This document shows, piece after piece, positions 6,040 to 13,192 of a stretch of DNA of 16,306 nucleotides. The position numbers and the translations under genes are program-made. Origin of the DNA: UBA7672 sp964550535 (GTDB lineage Bacteria; Pseudomonadota; Alphaproteobacteria; Caulobacterales; Hyphomonadaceae); assembly GCA_964550535.1 (NCBI GenBank), contig CAZJZQ010000079.1:1-16306 (forward strand), given 5' to 3'. The notes under the pieces are model-generated. The model saw nothing but the letters and a program-made list of their open reading frames with translations, did not search any database and was not told where the DNA came from. Each line of letters opens with the position of its first letter. Within the stretch, counting starts at the first letter, position 1.

Positions 6040-6399
6040 ACCGTTCCCCTGTCCTAGGCAAACCCCAGCGCGGGTGGGTTGCGCCATGTCCGGAACGCGG
6101 ACGTCCGCATTCTGATCCCGCGTTACACGGTTTTTTTTTCAATGGCGATGCGCCGGAGCCTGTTGGTCCTCCAAGGCGGACAGTTTTGTCGTGGCTGGGG
6201 CGCTAGGGCAACAATCCTTGCCCAACAGGCGAGAAATAAATATCCGGCAATTCCCTGAAAATGCCGTGTTTCGCTATGTTTTTGCGACAGCCTTTCCACA
6301 GGCCCCGCGTCACTGGCGCCCATTCTGAATGCCGCAGGGATAGCCCCGAAAAGGTACAATTTGCCGGTTCCTGAAGCCTCCGTTTCCTGATCTTGTCCA
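6040..6399. other. divergent intergenic region between ompA and the monooxygenase gene
   Basis: 360 nt without a gene I can support. It holds the ompA leader, a perfect 12-bp palindrome GCGGACGTCCGC (6097-6108) with a neighbouring GTCCG repeat (6088-6092), a run of nine T at 6131-6139, and an AT-richer stretch at 6231-6280. I find no convincing paired -35/-10 for either gene. TTGCCC (6218-6223) with TATCCG (6241-6246) is the best weak plus-strand candidate. Confidence 0.4.
6088..6108. promoter_or_regulatory. palindromic element in the ompA leader
   Basis: GTCCG (6088-6092), GAACG, CGGAC (6098-6102), GTCCG (6103-6107): two alternative dyads share the middle arm, and GCGGACGTCCGC (6097-6108) is perfectly symmetrical. 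It lies 49-69 nt upstream of the ompA ATG, so it is either a regulator site or two competing hairpins in the mRNA leader. Confidence 0.35.
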
Positions 6400-7881
6400 A
6401 TGTGCAGCGGACTCGCCGGCGAGGGGATCTTGGACGCAGAGAAACTGGACGTACTTATCGTTGGCTCCGGGCTTTCGGGCATCGGGGCCGCCTGCCACAT
6501 CAAAAAAGCCTTCCCCGAGCGCAGCTTTGCGGTGCTGGAAGCGCGCGATTCGACAGGAGGTACGTGGGACCTGTTCCGCTACCCGGGCATCCGCTCCGAC
6601 TCGGACATGTTCACCCTGGGCTACGCCTTCAAACCCTGGCGCGAGTCCAAAGCGATCGCGGACGGTCCGTCCATTCTGCGTTACGTGCGCGAAACAGCAG
6701 CGGAGACTGGCGTGGACGCCATGATTCGTCTGCACCACCGGGTCGTCTCGGCAGAATGGTCGAGCACCGAAGCACGCTGGCTGGTTACAGCCGAGGCTGG
6801 CGAGGCGCGCGAGATCAAGCGTTTCTCCTGTGCCTTCGTCATGATGTGCAGCGGCTATTACCGGTACGAGCACGGCTATGAGCCGCAGTTCGAGGGGCGT
6901 GACCGCTTCCGTGGGCGCATCATTCACCCACAACTCTGGCCTGCGGATCTCGACTACACGGGCAAGCAGGTTGTCGTCATCGGCTCCGGCGCCACGGCGG
7001 TGACCATTGTACCTGAGATGGCGAAGACCGCCGGGCACGTCACCATGCTGCAACGGTCGCCCACATACGTTGTCTCGCGCCCCGCCGAAGACAAGGTCGC
7101 CAACTGGCTGCGCCGCCGTCTGCCGGCCAAGATGGCCTACGGCCTGATACGCTGGAAGAACATCCTGCTCGGCATGTATTTTTTCAACCGCGCCCGCACC
7201 CAACCCGAGAAGGTGAAGACCGCCATCATCGACCTCGCCCGGCGCGACCTTGGCCCGGACATCGACGTCGCGACGCACTTCACTCCACGATACAATCCAT
7301 GGGACCAGCGCCTCTGCCTCGTTCCCGACTCTGATCTGTTCAAATCCCTGCGCGAAAAGCGCGCTTCGGTGGTGACGGACACGATCGACACCTTCACTGA
7401 AACGGGCATCCAGCTGGCGTCAGGAAAGATGCTCCCCGCCGACATCATCGTAACCGCGACAGGTCTCGACCTGCTCTTCCTTGGGGGCGTCTCGATCACG
7501 GTGGACGGCAAACCGTTCGCCCCTGCAACCGCCCTCACCTACAAAGGCATGATGTATGAGGGCGTGCCGAACCTGATCTCCGTGTTTGGTTATACCAACG
7601 CCTCCTGGACGCTGAAGTGCGACCTCACATGCGAGTACACTGTTCGCCTGCTCCGCCACATGGACCGCACCGGCCGCCGCCAGGTGACGCCAAAGCGGCG
7701 CGACAACGCTCTGACGCCGGAACCATGGCTCGACTTCTCGTCCGGCTATGTGCAGCGTTCGCTCGACCATTTCCCCAAGCAAGGCGCACGGAAGCCGTGG
7801 CGGTTGAACCAGAACTACGTGGCGGACATCATGCTGCTCCGCCACGGCTCACTCGACGATCCGGAACTTGAGTTCATCTGA
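6400..7881 (+). CDS. flavin-dependent Baeyer-Villiger monooxygenase, EthA-like
   Basis: A class B flavoprotein monooxygenase using FAD and NADPH to insert oxygen next to a ketone or to oxidise sulfur or nitrogen. In 493 residues it shows the FAD Rossmann motif GSGLSG (22-27), GGTWDLFRYPGIRSDSD (53-69), the Baeyer-Villiger fingerprint FxGxxxHxxxWP (Phe170, Gly172, His176, Trp180, Pro181), the NADPH Rossmann motif GSGATA (195-200), and the YNPWDQRLCLVP and WRLNQNY blocks. These and the length agree closely, from memory, with mycobacterial EthA (489 residues), known to activate ethionamide and to oxidise ketones. ATG 6400 has no ribosome binding site; TTG 6430, in frame and preceded by GAGGGG (6421-6426), may be the true start. 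No EthR-type regulator is adjacent. The physiological substrate is unknown. Confidence 0.93.
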   Translation: MCSGLAGEGILDAEKLDVLIVGSGLSGIGAACHIKKAFPERSFAVLEARDSTGGTWDLFRYPGIRSDSDMFTLGYAFKPWRESKAIADGPSILRYVRETAAETGVDAMIRLHHRVVSAEWSSTEARWLVTAEAGEAREIKRFSCAFVMMCSGYYRYEHGYEPQFEGRDRFRGRIIHPQLWPADLDYTGKQVVVIGSGATAVTIVPEMAKTAGHVTMLQRSPTYVVSRPAEDKVANWLRRRLPAKMAYGLIRWKNILLGMYFFNRARTQPEKVKTAIIDLARRDLGPDIDVATHFTPRYNPWDQRLCLVPDSDLFKSLREKRASVVTDTIDTFTETGIQLASGKMLPADIIVTATGLDLLFLGGVSITVDGKPFAPATALTYKGMMYEGVPNLISVFGYTNASWTLKCDLTCEYTVRLLRHMDRTGRRQVTPKRRDNALTPEPWLDFSSGYVQRSLDHFPKQGARKPWRLNQNYVADIMLLRHGSLDDPELEFI

Positions 7882-7940
7882 TCGCATCGCAAGGGAGATA
7901 CAGCGGTTCGGCCCGGCCGCCTTTCAAGCCTGCCCCAAGG

Positions 7941-8411
7941 TCAGCCCGCGGCAGCCTTCTTCCTCGCACGGGCCACCGCCGCATCCAGCGCGCCCAGAAA
8001 GCGGGAGCGATCCGCCGCGCTGAACGCCTTCGGCCCGGATGTGACTTCACCGACCGACCGCAGATGCTCCATCAACCCGCGCGTCGCAAGCGCCGATCCG
8101 ATCATGTCGGATGTGAACACCTTCGCAGCCGGCGAGATCGCCTCCGCGCCATTTTCCAACACGCGCGCCGCCAAGGGGATATCGTTGGTCACCACCACAT
8201 CGCCCGCTTTGGCCCGCTCCGCGATCCAGTCGTCCGCAACGTCCGGACCGGCATCGACCAGCACGAAAGCGATCCCCGGCTCGCCCGGCGTGCGGATGAA
8301 GGAGTTGGCGACCACATGCACGGGCCAGCCAACGCGGCGCGCGACGCGATAGACCTCCTCCTTCACGGGGCAGGCATCCGCATCAACATAGATGGAATGA
8401 GCATTGGGCAT
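7941..8411 (-). CDS. YaiI/YqxD family protein (UPF0178, DUF188)
   Basis: A 156-residue protein of a widespread family with a PIN-like nuclease fold and no settled function. The signature IYVDADACPVKEEVYRVA lies at the N-terminus (residues 7-24) and VVVTNDIPLAARVLENGA in the middle; the acidic residues in both (Asp10, Asp12, Asp in TNDIP) are those expected to bind metal in PIN-like folds. The basic tail (ARARKKAAAG) is typical. ATG 8411 follows an in-frame TGA directly and has only a weak ribosome binding site. Last gene of the long minus-strand block, 50 nt after metY with a strong hairpin between them, and convergent with the monooxygenase gene at 59 nt. Confidence 0.93.
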   Translation of the reverse strand: MPNAHSIYVDADACPVKEEVYRVARRVGWPVHVVANSFIRTPGEPGIAFVLVDAGPDVADDWIAERAKAGDVVVTNDIPLAARVLENGAEAISPAAKVFTSDMIGSALATRGLMEHLRSVGEVTSGPKAFSAADRSRFLGALDAAVARARKKAAAG

Positions 8412-8423
8412 TCACGCAGATAC

Positions 8424-8455
8424 GCCGCGCGCCGCGACAATGTCCAGCGCGCGGC
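8424..8455. repeat. 9-bp GC hairpin between metY and yaiI-family gene
   Basis: Perfect inverted repeat GCCGCGCGC (8424-8432) and GCGCGCGGC (8447-8455), 14-nt loop. It fills most of the 50-nt gap. No T-run follows on either strand, so attenuation, mRNA end protection or Rho-linked termination are all possible. Confidence 0.5.
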
Positions 8456-8461
8456 TTCTGC

Positions 8462-9739
8462 TCAGACCTGCGCCAGCGCCTGATCGATGTCGGCGATGAT
8501 GTCCGCCACATCCTCGATCCCGACCGAGAGCCGCACGACTTCCGGCCCGGCGCCCGCCGCAGCTTTCTGGTCGTCCGCCAACTGCCGGTGCGTGGTGGAT
8601 GCCGGGTGGATGACCAGCGATCGCGTATCGCCCACATTGGCCAGGTGGGAGAACAACTTCAGCGCGCCAACGAATTTCACGCCCGCATCATATCCGCCCG
8701 TAAGCCCGAAGGTGAACACGGCGCCCGCGCCCCTGGGGCTGTACTTCTTCACATTGGGCGCCGACACATCGCCCTCCAGCCCGCCATAGGACACCCACGC
8801 CACCTTGCCATGCGCTTTGAGGTGCTTCGCCACCGCAAGCGCGTTGTCGCAATGCCGCTGCATGCGCAGCGGCAGCGTCTCGACCCCATTCAGGATCAGG
8901 AACGCATTCATCGGCGCCAGCGCAGGCCCAAGATCGCGCAGGCCCAGCACGCGGCAGGCAATGATGAAAGCGATGGCGCCGAACGCTTCATGCAGCTTCA
9001 TCCCGGCATAGCTGGGATTGGGATCGGTAAGCGTCGGGAACTTCCCGCCCTTCGACCAGTCGAACCGGCCGGCATCTACAATCACGCCGCCAATGGAGTT
9101 GCCATGCCCGCCCAGAAACTTCGTCATGGAGTGCAGCACGATGTCCGCCCCATGCTCGATGGGACGGATCAGATAAGGTGACGCCAGCGTGTTATCGACG
9201 ATCAGCGGAACGCCATGCTCTTGCGCGATCTGCGCAATCGCCGCGATGTCCGTCACCGCGCCGCCGGGGTTCGCGATGGACTCAATGAACACCGCCTTGG
9301 TCTTTGGCGTGAACGCAGCCTTCAGTGCATCGAGATCACTGATGTCGACCCAGCCCACATTCCAGCCGAACTTCTTGAACCCCTGACCGAACTGGTTGAT
9401 CGAACCACCGTAAAGCTGCCGCGCCGCGATGAAGTGATCGCCTGGCTCCAGCAGCGTGTGAAAAGTAATCAGTTGCGCGGCATGTCCCGAAGCAACCGCC
9501 AACGCAGCCGCACCGCCTTCCAGAGCGGCGATGCGTTTCTCCAGCACGTCGTTCGTCGGGTTCATGATGCGCGAATAGATATTCCCGAACGCCTGTAGGC
9601 CGAACAGGTTCGCGGCGTGATCCGCGCTGTCAAACACATAGGACGTGGTCTGGTAAATCGGCGTGATCCGCGCATTCGTCGCCGGGTCAGGCTGCGCGCC
9701 GGCGTGAATGGCGGCTGTGTCGAACTTCATGTCGCTCAT
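8462..9739 (-). CDS. metY: O-acetylhomoserine aminocarboxypropyltransferase (sulfhydrylase)
   Basis: A PLP enzyme making homocysteine (or methionine precursors) directly from O-acetylhomoserine and sulfide in the cytoplasm. At 425 residues it has MetY length rather than the roughly 390 of MetB/MetC/MetZ. It begins with the family segment FDTAAIHAGAQPD and has the PLP-phosphate contacts YSRIMNPTN (Tyr55, Arg57), Asp182 in VDNT and the Schiff-base Lys207 in SMTKFLGGHG. The C-terminal LVIHPASTTHRQL and VVRLSVGIED blocks are diagnostic of this class. ATG 9739 (MSDMKFDT) has GCGAGAA upstream; ATG 9730 lacks one. It follows moaD after 93 nt that contain an inverted repeat but no SAM riboswitch I can recognise. 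MetY rather than MetZ is favoured by length and the long GGxxPTLTDP insertion. Confidence 0.94.
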   Translation of the reverse strand: MSDMKFDTAAIHAGAQPDPATNARITPIYQTTSYVFDSADHAANLFGLQAFGNIYSRIMNPTNDVLEKRIAALEGGAAALAVASGHAAQLITFHTLLEPGDHFIAARQLYGGSINQFGQGFKKFGWNVGWVDISDLDALKAAFTPKTKAVFIESIANPGGAVTDIAAIAQIAQEHGVPLIVDNTLASPYLIRPIEHGADIVLHSMTKFLGGHGNSIGGVIVDAGRFDWSKGGKFPTLTDPNPSYAGMKLHEAFGAIAFIIACRVLGLRDLGPALAPMNAFLILNGVETLPLRMQRHCDNALAVAKHLKAHGKVAWVSYGGLEGDVSAPNVKKYSPRGAGAVFTFGLTGGYDAGVKFVGALKLFSHLANVGDTRSLVIHPASTTHRQLADDQKAAAGAGPEVVRLSVGIEDVADIIADIDQALAQV

Positions 9740-9766
9740 AAGCTTGTTCTCGCTGGTTCTTAGGGC

Positions 9767-9809
9767 TGCGGGCCTGAGGCCAGATTGCAACCGCAAGCGC
9801 CCGCCCGCA
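9767..9809. promoter_or_regulatory. metY leader inverted repeat
   Basis: TGCGGGC (9767-9773) and GCCCGCA (9803-9809) are a perfect 7-bp inverted repeat separated by 29 nt, with a smaller GCCTGAGGC hairpin nested at the left arm (9772-9780). In the metY transcript the two pairings would compete, which is the layout of an attenuator, but no T-run or known riboswitch consensus is present. Confidence 0.3.
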
Positions 9810-9832
9810 ACCGGCCAGCGGCACTTTGCAGA

Positions 9833-10087
9833 TCAGCCGCCGCTGAGCGGAGGCAGCAGCGCCACCTCATCGCCGGGCGCAATGCGCGCCGCGGCTTCAT
9901 CGGCGATGAATTCCTGGTTCACCGCAATCCGCATCGCGCGCTCGCCCAGCACATGCGCCAGATCAGGATACGCCGTGACAAGCGCCTTGCGCAGCTCAGC
10001 CGCCGTCGTCACGCCGTCCGGCATGTCTATGCTCGGCGCGCTAAACGCGTCCTTCAACTTTCCGAACAGGAGAATGCGCCCAGCCAT
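9833..10087 (-). CDS. moaD: molybdopterin synthase small subunit MoaD
   Basis: The sulfur carrier of molybdopterin synthase: its C-terminal glycine is adenylated and thiocarboxylated, and donates sulfur to cyclic pyranopterin monophosphate. An 84-residue ubiquitin-fold protein beginning with the beta-strand GRILLFGKLKDAF. It ends in PPLSGG, the required free Gly-Gly. The internal VNQEFIADEAARI and GDEVALLPP segments fit the family. It overlaps moaA by one base (TGATG), so it is translated after moaA. Its partner MoaE is encoded 4.7 kb upstream in the same minus-strand block. Confidence 0.95.
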   Translation of the reverse strand: MAGRILLFGKLKDAFSAPSIDMPDGVTTAAELRKALVTAYPDLAHVLGERAMRIAVNQEFIADEAAARIAPGDEVALLPPLSGG

Positions 10088-11157
10088 CAGCCGCCTGTAT
10101 GCGACATGGTTCGCGGCGACGCGGGCGAGGCCAGCCGCGCCACATCGAAATCATGTCCTTTCGGCTTGGCCGCGACGGCGCCCATGATCGCCGTCTGGAG
10201 CGCCACGCCCGAAGGATCATCACGAAGCGCGGCGCGCAGGTCCGCGCCATCCTCACGGCCCAGACACGTATATAGCCGCCCCGTGCAGGTGATGCGCACG
10301 CGGTTGCAGCTCTCGCAGAAATTGTGGCTCAGGGGCGTAATGAAGCCCAGCCTCCCGCCCGTCTCCTCCACCCGCACATAACGGGCCGGCCCGCCGGTCG
10401 AATACGCAATATCGGTCAACGTGAACTGCCTGGACAGATCCCTACGCACGTCGTTCAGCGGAAGATAATCTTCAACCCGGTCTGTCTCCGCCTCGCCCAT
10501 CGGCATGGTTTCGATCAGCGTGATGTCCGCGCCGCGCTCATGCGCGAACCGGATCAGACCCGGTATCTCATGCTCGTTTACGTTCTTCAGCGCGACGGCA
10601 TTGATTTTCACATGCAGCCCCGCCCGCTGCGCCGCTTCTATCCCCGCCAGCACATCCGGCAGGCTGTCGCGCCGCGCAATGGCCGCGAACTTCTGCCGGT
10701 CCAGCGTATCCAGCGATACGTTGATCCGCCGCACGCCAATTGCCGACAGCTCGCCCGCATACCGCGACAGCAGCGTGCCGTTGGTGGTCATCGTCAGTTC
10801 GTTGAGCCCGTTGCCGAGATGCCGCGAGAACCGCGCCATCAACTCCATCACATCCTTGCGCACCAGAGGCTCGCCGCCAGTGATCCGCAGCTTGTCCACG
10901 CCATGCGCGGCAAACTCGGTCACCACCGCGTCCAGCTCCTCGAACGACAGTACGTCCTTGCGCGGCAGGAATGTCATCCGTTCCGGCATGCAATAGGTGC
11001 AGCGCAGATCGCAACGATCGGTGACCGACAGACGCAGGTACGTCACCCGCCGGCCGAAGGAATCGACCAGCCCGCCCTGCCCGGCGGCCAACGCCGAGAC
11101 CGAAGCACCGGATCGGGCGCCTCCCTGCGGGCGTGCATTGATGAGCGTGTAAGCCAT
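10087..11157 (-). CDS. moaA: GTP 3',8-cyclase MoaA
   Basis: A radical-SAM enzyme opening molybdenum cofactor synthesis by converting GTP to 3',8-cyclo-GTP, which MoaC then turns into cyclic pyranopterin monophosphate. The 356-residue protein has the SAM cluster cysteines Cys49, Cys53, Cys56 (CDLRCTYC) and the motif TGGEPLV. A second cluster near the C-terminus uses CESC and, 13 residues on, a third Cys. It ends in the functionally important Gly-Gly. The N-terminus carries about 30 extra residues before LVDSFGRRVTYLR. ATG 11157 lacks a usable ribosome binding site, but a GCTATATC box stands 10 nt upstream, so the message may be leaderless. Followed without gap by moaD. moaC is not in the window. 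Confidence 0.96.
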   Translation of the reverse strand: MAYTLINARPQGGARSGASVSALAAGQGGLVDSFGRRVTYLRLSVTDRCDLRCTYCMPERMTFLPRKDVLSFEELDAVVTEFAAHGVDKLRITGGEPLVRKDVMELMARFSRHLGNGLNELTMTTNGTLLSRYAGELSAIGVRRINVSLDTLDRQKFAAIARRDSLPDVLAGIEAAQRAGLHVKINAVALKNVNEHEIPGLIRFAHERGADITLIETMPMGEAETDRVEDYLPLNDVRRDLSRQFTLTDIAYSTGGPARYVRVEETGGRLGFITPLSHNFCESCNRVRITCTGRLYTCLGREDGADLRAALRDDPSGVALQTAIMGAVAAKPKGHDFDVARLASPASPRTMSHTGG

Positions 11158-11166
11158 TCCCTGAAG

Positions 11167-11194
11167 GATATAGCGTTACAACCGCCCAAGTCGA
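11167..11194 (-). promoter_or_regulatory. candidate moaA promoter (Caulobacter-type -10)
   Basis: On the minus strand TCGACT (11189-11194), 16-nt spacer and TATATC (11167-11172), extended to GCTATATC (11167-11174), fits the Caulobacter housekeeping -10 pattern GCTANAWC. The predicted transcript start near 11160 is only about 3 nt before the moaA ATG. Confidence 0.5.
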
Positions 11195-11206
11195 GCGCCC
11201 CACCGG

Positions 11207-12097
11207 TCACCAGGGCGTACATCGCCCCAACTCCGCCCAGTCCGCGACAGCTTTTATCCGCTCGCCCCGCCAGCCCGGCCCGGCATCGGCATGGACCGCA
11301 GACAACTCGCCCAACAGCAGCATCCCGACCGCGACATAGACGCGTCGGACCTGCAATTTCTTGCCGGTCAGCCGCCCATAGTCGCGAAGAATTCGCAATG
11401 TCAGGTCAGGCGACAACAGCGCCGTGGGGCTGAACTCCTCATGGAGATTGCCGATCCGGGAGTCAGCGAAGTCATAGACGCCGTTCAACCTTTGCCGCTC
11501 ATGGTCAAAAGCCATGTTCCAGCCATGGCCATCGAAATAACCATAAACGCGGCCGAGCGGGTCCGGTCCCATCGCCAGCCACTCCGCATGCAGGTCACGC
11601 GCAAAATCATGCAGGCGATCGGGCAGAATGGCGAAACCGTGCTCCAAATATTCGTCCGCCGGTATCGGTTCCGCCTGCGTGGCGCCTGCCGCAACCATTT
11701 CATCCGGGTCCAGCGCGTGCAGCTCGACGAACAGCTGCGCCATCTGCGCCGATAGCCGCGCCTTGGCGTCCTCGGCGAGCAGATCGTATTGCTCCCGGAC
11801 CAGATGTTCGCCGGGCAACTTGACATGGCGAGAGAAAAACACCGGCTGATGAAACAACTCCAGCTTCGGCGTCCGCATCGTCAGGCGCGGCCGGATCACG
11901 TCGAGCAGCCGCGCCTCGCGCGATATCGACTCGACGCCTTCCCGATCCCGCGGGAAGCGGAAGATCAGCCGGTCGTCCACATCGACGGCGACCGCGTCCC
12001 ATCCGGTCGACAGGCGAGTGAACGTCGCATCCGCGAGGTCAGGAAAGCGCGCGATGATGACAGACCGCAGACGCTTGAGACTCAATTCGTCTGACAT
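11207..12097 (-). CDS. APH-fold phosphotransferase (aminoglycoside phosphotransferase-like kinase)
   Basis: A 296-residue protein of the aminoglycoside phosphotransferase/choline kinase superfamily. Visible kinase parts: the ATP-lobe strands around VDDRLIFRFPRD with Glu61 (SREARLL), the catalytic loop YFDGHGWNM with Asp189 and Asn194 in the same spacing as HGDLHxxN, and the metal-binding VYDFAD (Asp209). The His of the classic HGD is replaced by a Phe-containing YFD, as in some metabolic family members. No membrane segment. It lies 25 nt after the reductase stop and 49 nt before moaA. This family phosphorylates many small molecules (sugars, choline, homoserine, antibiotics); nothing here points to a resistance role. 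Start ATG 12097 has only a weak GGG site. Confidence 0.85.
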   Translation of the reverse strand: MSDELSLKRLRSVIIARFPDLADATFTRLSTGWDAVAVDVDDRLIFRFPRDREGVESISREARLLDVIRPRLTMRTPKLELFHQPVFFSRHVKLPGEHLVREQYDLLAEDAKARLSAQMAQLFVELHALDPDEMVAAGATQAEPIPADEYLEHGFAILPDRLHDFARDLHAEWLAMGPDPLGRVYGYFDGHGWNMAFDHERQRLNGVYDFADSRIGNLHEEFSPTALLSPDLTLRILRDYGRLTGKKLQVRRVYVAVGMLLLGELSAVHADAGPGWRGERIKAVADWAELGRCTPW

Positions 12098-12122
12098 GAC
12101 CCGGCTGCCTCTCGCGGGCGCT

Positions 12123-13139
12123 TCACCCCATCGGATACCGGATTTCCTTCGACACCGCGTCGATGGCCTTCAGCACGTCGCCTGACAGCACAACGTCCGC
12201 AGCTTTCAGAATATCCGGCAGATGGTCTTCATGTGTCACGCCGACAATCGTGGAGGCGACAAAATCATGCTGCTTGCTCCACGCGGTCGCCAGCGTGGTG
12301 ACAGACATGCCCGCCTCTTGCGCAATGTTCATGAAACGCTCTGTGGAAGCCAGCGTCTTTTCGTTCACGAACCGCCGGGCCATCGGCGCCTGCCGCGCCG
12401 GCATGTCCTTGTACTTGGTAAAGCGCGCGCCTTCCGGCCATGCGCCGCCCTGATATTTGCCCGTCAGCACGCCCCCGCCCAGCGGCGAGTACGGGATCAG
12501 GCTCACGCCCTCCTTGCGGCACACCTGCGCCAGCTCGTCCTCGAAGCGGCGATTGTTCAGGCTGAAATTGTTCTGGATCGTTTCATACCGCGCCAGCCCC
12601 TCGCGCTCCGACACGCTCAGGCTTTTCATCAGGCCCCAGCTTGTCTCGTTGGAGCAGCCCAGCAACCGCACCTTGCCCGCCGTCACCAGATCGTCGAGCG
12701 CCCGCAGCGCTTCTTCATACGGCGCATCGTGATCGGGCCAGTGCGTCTGATAGAGATCGATATAGTCGGTCTGAAGTTTCTTCAGGCTGCCCTCTACAGC
12801 CGTCATGATGTTGTGACGGTCCAACGCGGTCATACCCGAACGGCAGGGCGACTTGAACCACAGATGGCTCGGCCCGGAGACCTTGGTGGCGAGGATCACC
12901 GCGTCACGTGGCTTTGTCTTCAGCCAGCGCCCGACGATCTCTTCGGTCAGACCGACATATTTCACATCCGGCGGCACCGGATATCCTTCCGCCGTGTCGA
13001 AGAAGTTGATCCCCGCCTCGAACGACTTGTCGAGCACGCGATGCGCCATCGCCTCGTCAGCCTGGTTCCCGAACGTCATCGTCCCCATGCAGATATCGGA
13101 AACATGGATGGCGCTACGGCCAAGGCGCCGGGTTTTCAT
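12123..13139 (-). CDS. NADP(H)-dependent aldo-keto reductase (Tas-like)
   Basis: A cytoplasmic oxidoreductase reducing aldehydes or ketones with NADPH. The 338-residue protein has the full aldo-keto reductase tetrad: Asp48 (FFDTAEGY), Tyr53, Lys86 (LATKVSG) and His133 (YQTHWPD). The N-terminal GTMTFG, the loop ending at MTALDRHNI, and the YSPLGGGVLTGKY block resemble E. coli Tas. The C-terminal IVGVTHEDHL is the usual cofactor-binding tail. I start at ATG 13139 (MKTRRLGRSAIHVSDI) with GGGAG 7 nt upstream instead of the longer frame from 13166. A palindromic operator overlaps its predicted promoter, so it is probably inducible. Substrate unknown. First gene of a possible unit with the APH-like kinase. 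Confidence 0.94.
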   Translation of the reverse strand: MKTRRLGRSAIHVSDICMGTMTFGNQADEAMAHRVLDKSFEAGINFFDTAEGYPVPPDVKYVGLTEEIVGRWLKTKPRDAVILATKVSGPSHLWFKSPCRSGMTALDRHNIMTAVEGSLKKLQTDYIDLYQTHWPDHDAPYEEALRALDDLVTAGKVRLLGCSNETSWGLMKSLSVSEREGLARYETIQNNFSLNNRRFEDELAQVCRKEGVSLIPYSPLGGGVLTGKYQGGAWPEGARFTKYKDMPARQAPMARRFVNEKTLASTERFMNIAQEAGMSVTTLATAWSKQHDFVASTIVGVTHEDHLPDILKAADVVLSGDVLKAIDAVSKEIRYPMG

Positions 13140-13161
13140 GAACAACTCCCTGATCGTTCGA

Positions 13162-13190
13162 TGCATAGCGATGTGAGCGAATGCTCACAA
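13162..13190 (-). promoter_or_regulatory. promoter and overlapping palindromic operator of the aldo-keto reductase gene
   Basis: The perfect 18-bp dyad TGTGAGC-GAAT-GCTCACA (13172-13189) lies 33 nt upstream of the ATG. On the minus strand TTGTGA (13185-13190), a 17-nt spacer and TATGCA (13162-13167) form a promoter whose -35 and spacer are covered by the dyad. This is typical of a TetR-type repressor site. The spacing between TGTGA and TCACA is 8, so it is not a standard CRP site. Confidence 0.6.
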
Positions 13191-13192
13191 GT

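Noticed and set aside
5092..6057. Long plus-strand open frame (321 codons) opposite ompA
   Set aside because: It is the mirror of a clear OmpA gene; its product is Arg-rich with long runs from the proline tract and has no domain or ribosome binding site.
6131..6139. Run of nine T as part of a terminator
   Set aside because: The nearest stem (6097-6108) is 22 nt upstream and no plus-strand gene ends before it.
9740..9832. SAM-II or SAM/SAH riboswitch before metY
   Set aside because: No conserved core that I can recognise; only simple inverted repeats.
10324..11433. Plus-strand open frame of 369 codons opposite moaA
   Set aside because: The minus strand encodes a full MoaA with both clusters; the plus-strand product is low-complexity Arg/Pro/His-rich.
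13172..13189. CRP/FNR-type site (TGTGA, TCACA)
   Set aside because: The half-sites are 8 nt apart, not 6, and the symmetry runs through the centre as in TetR operators.
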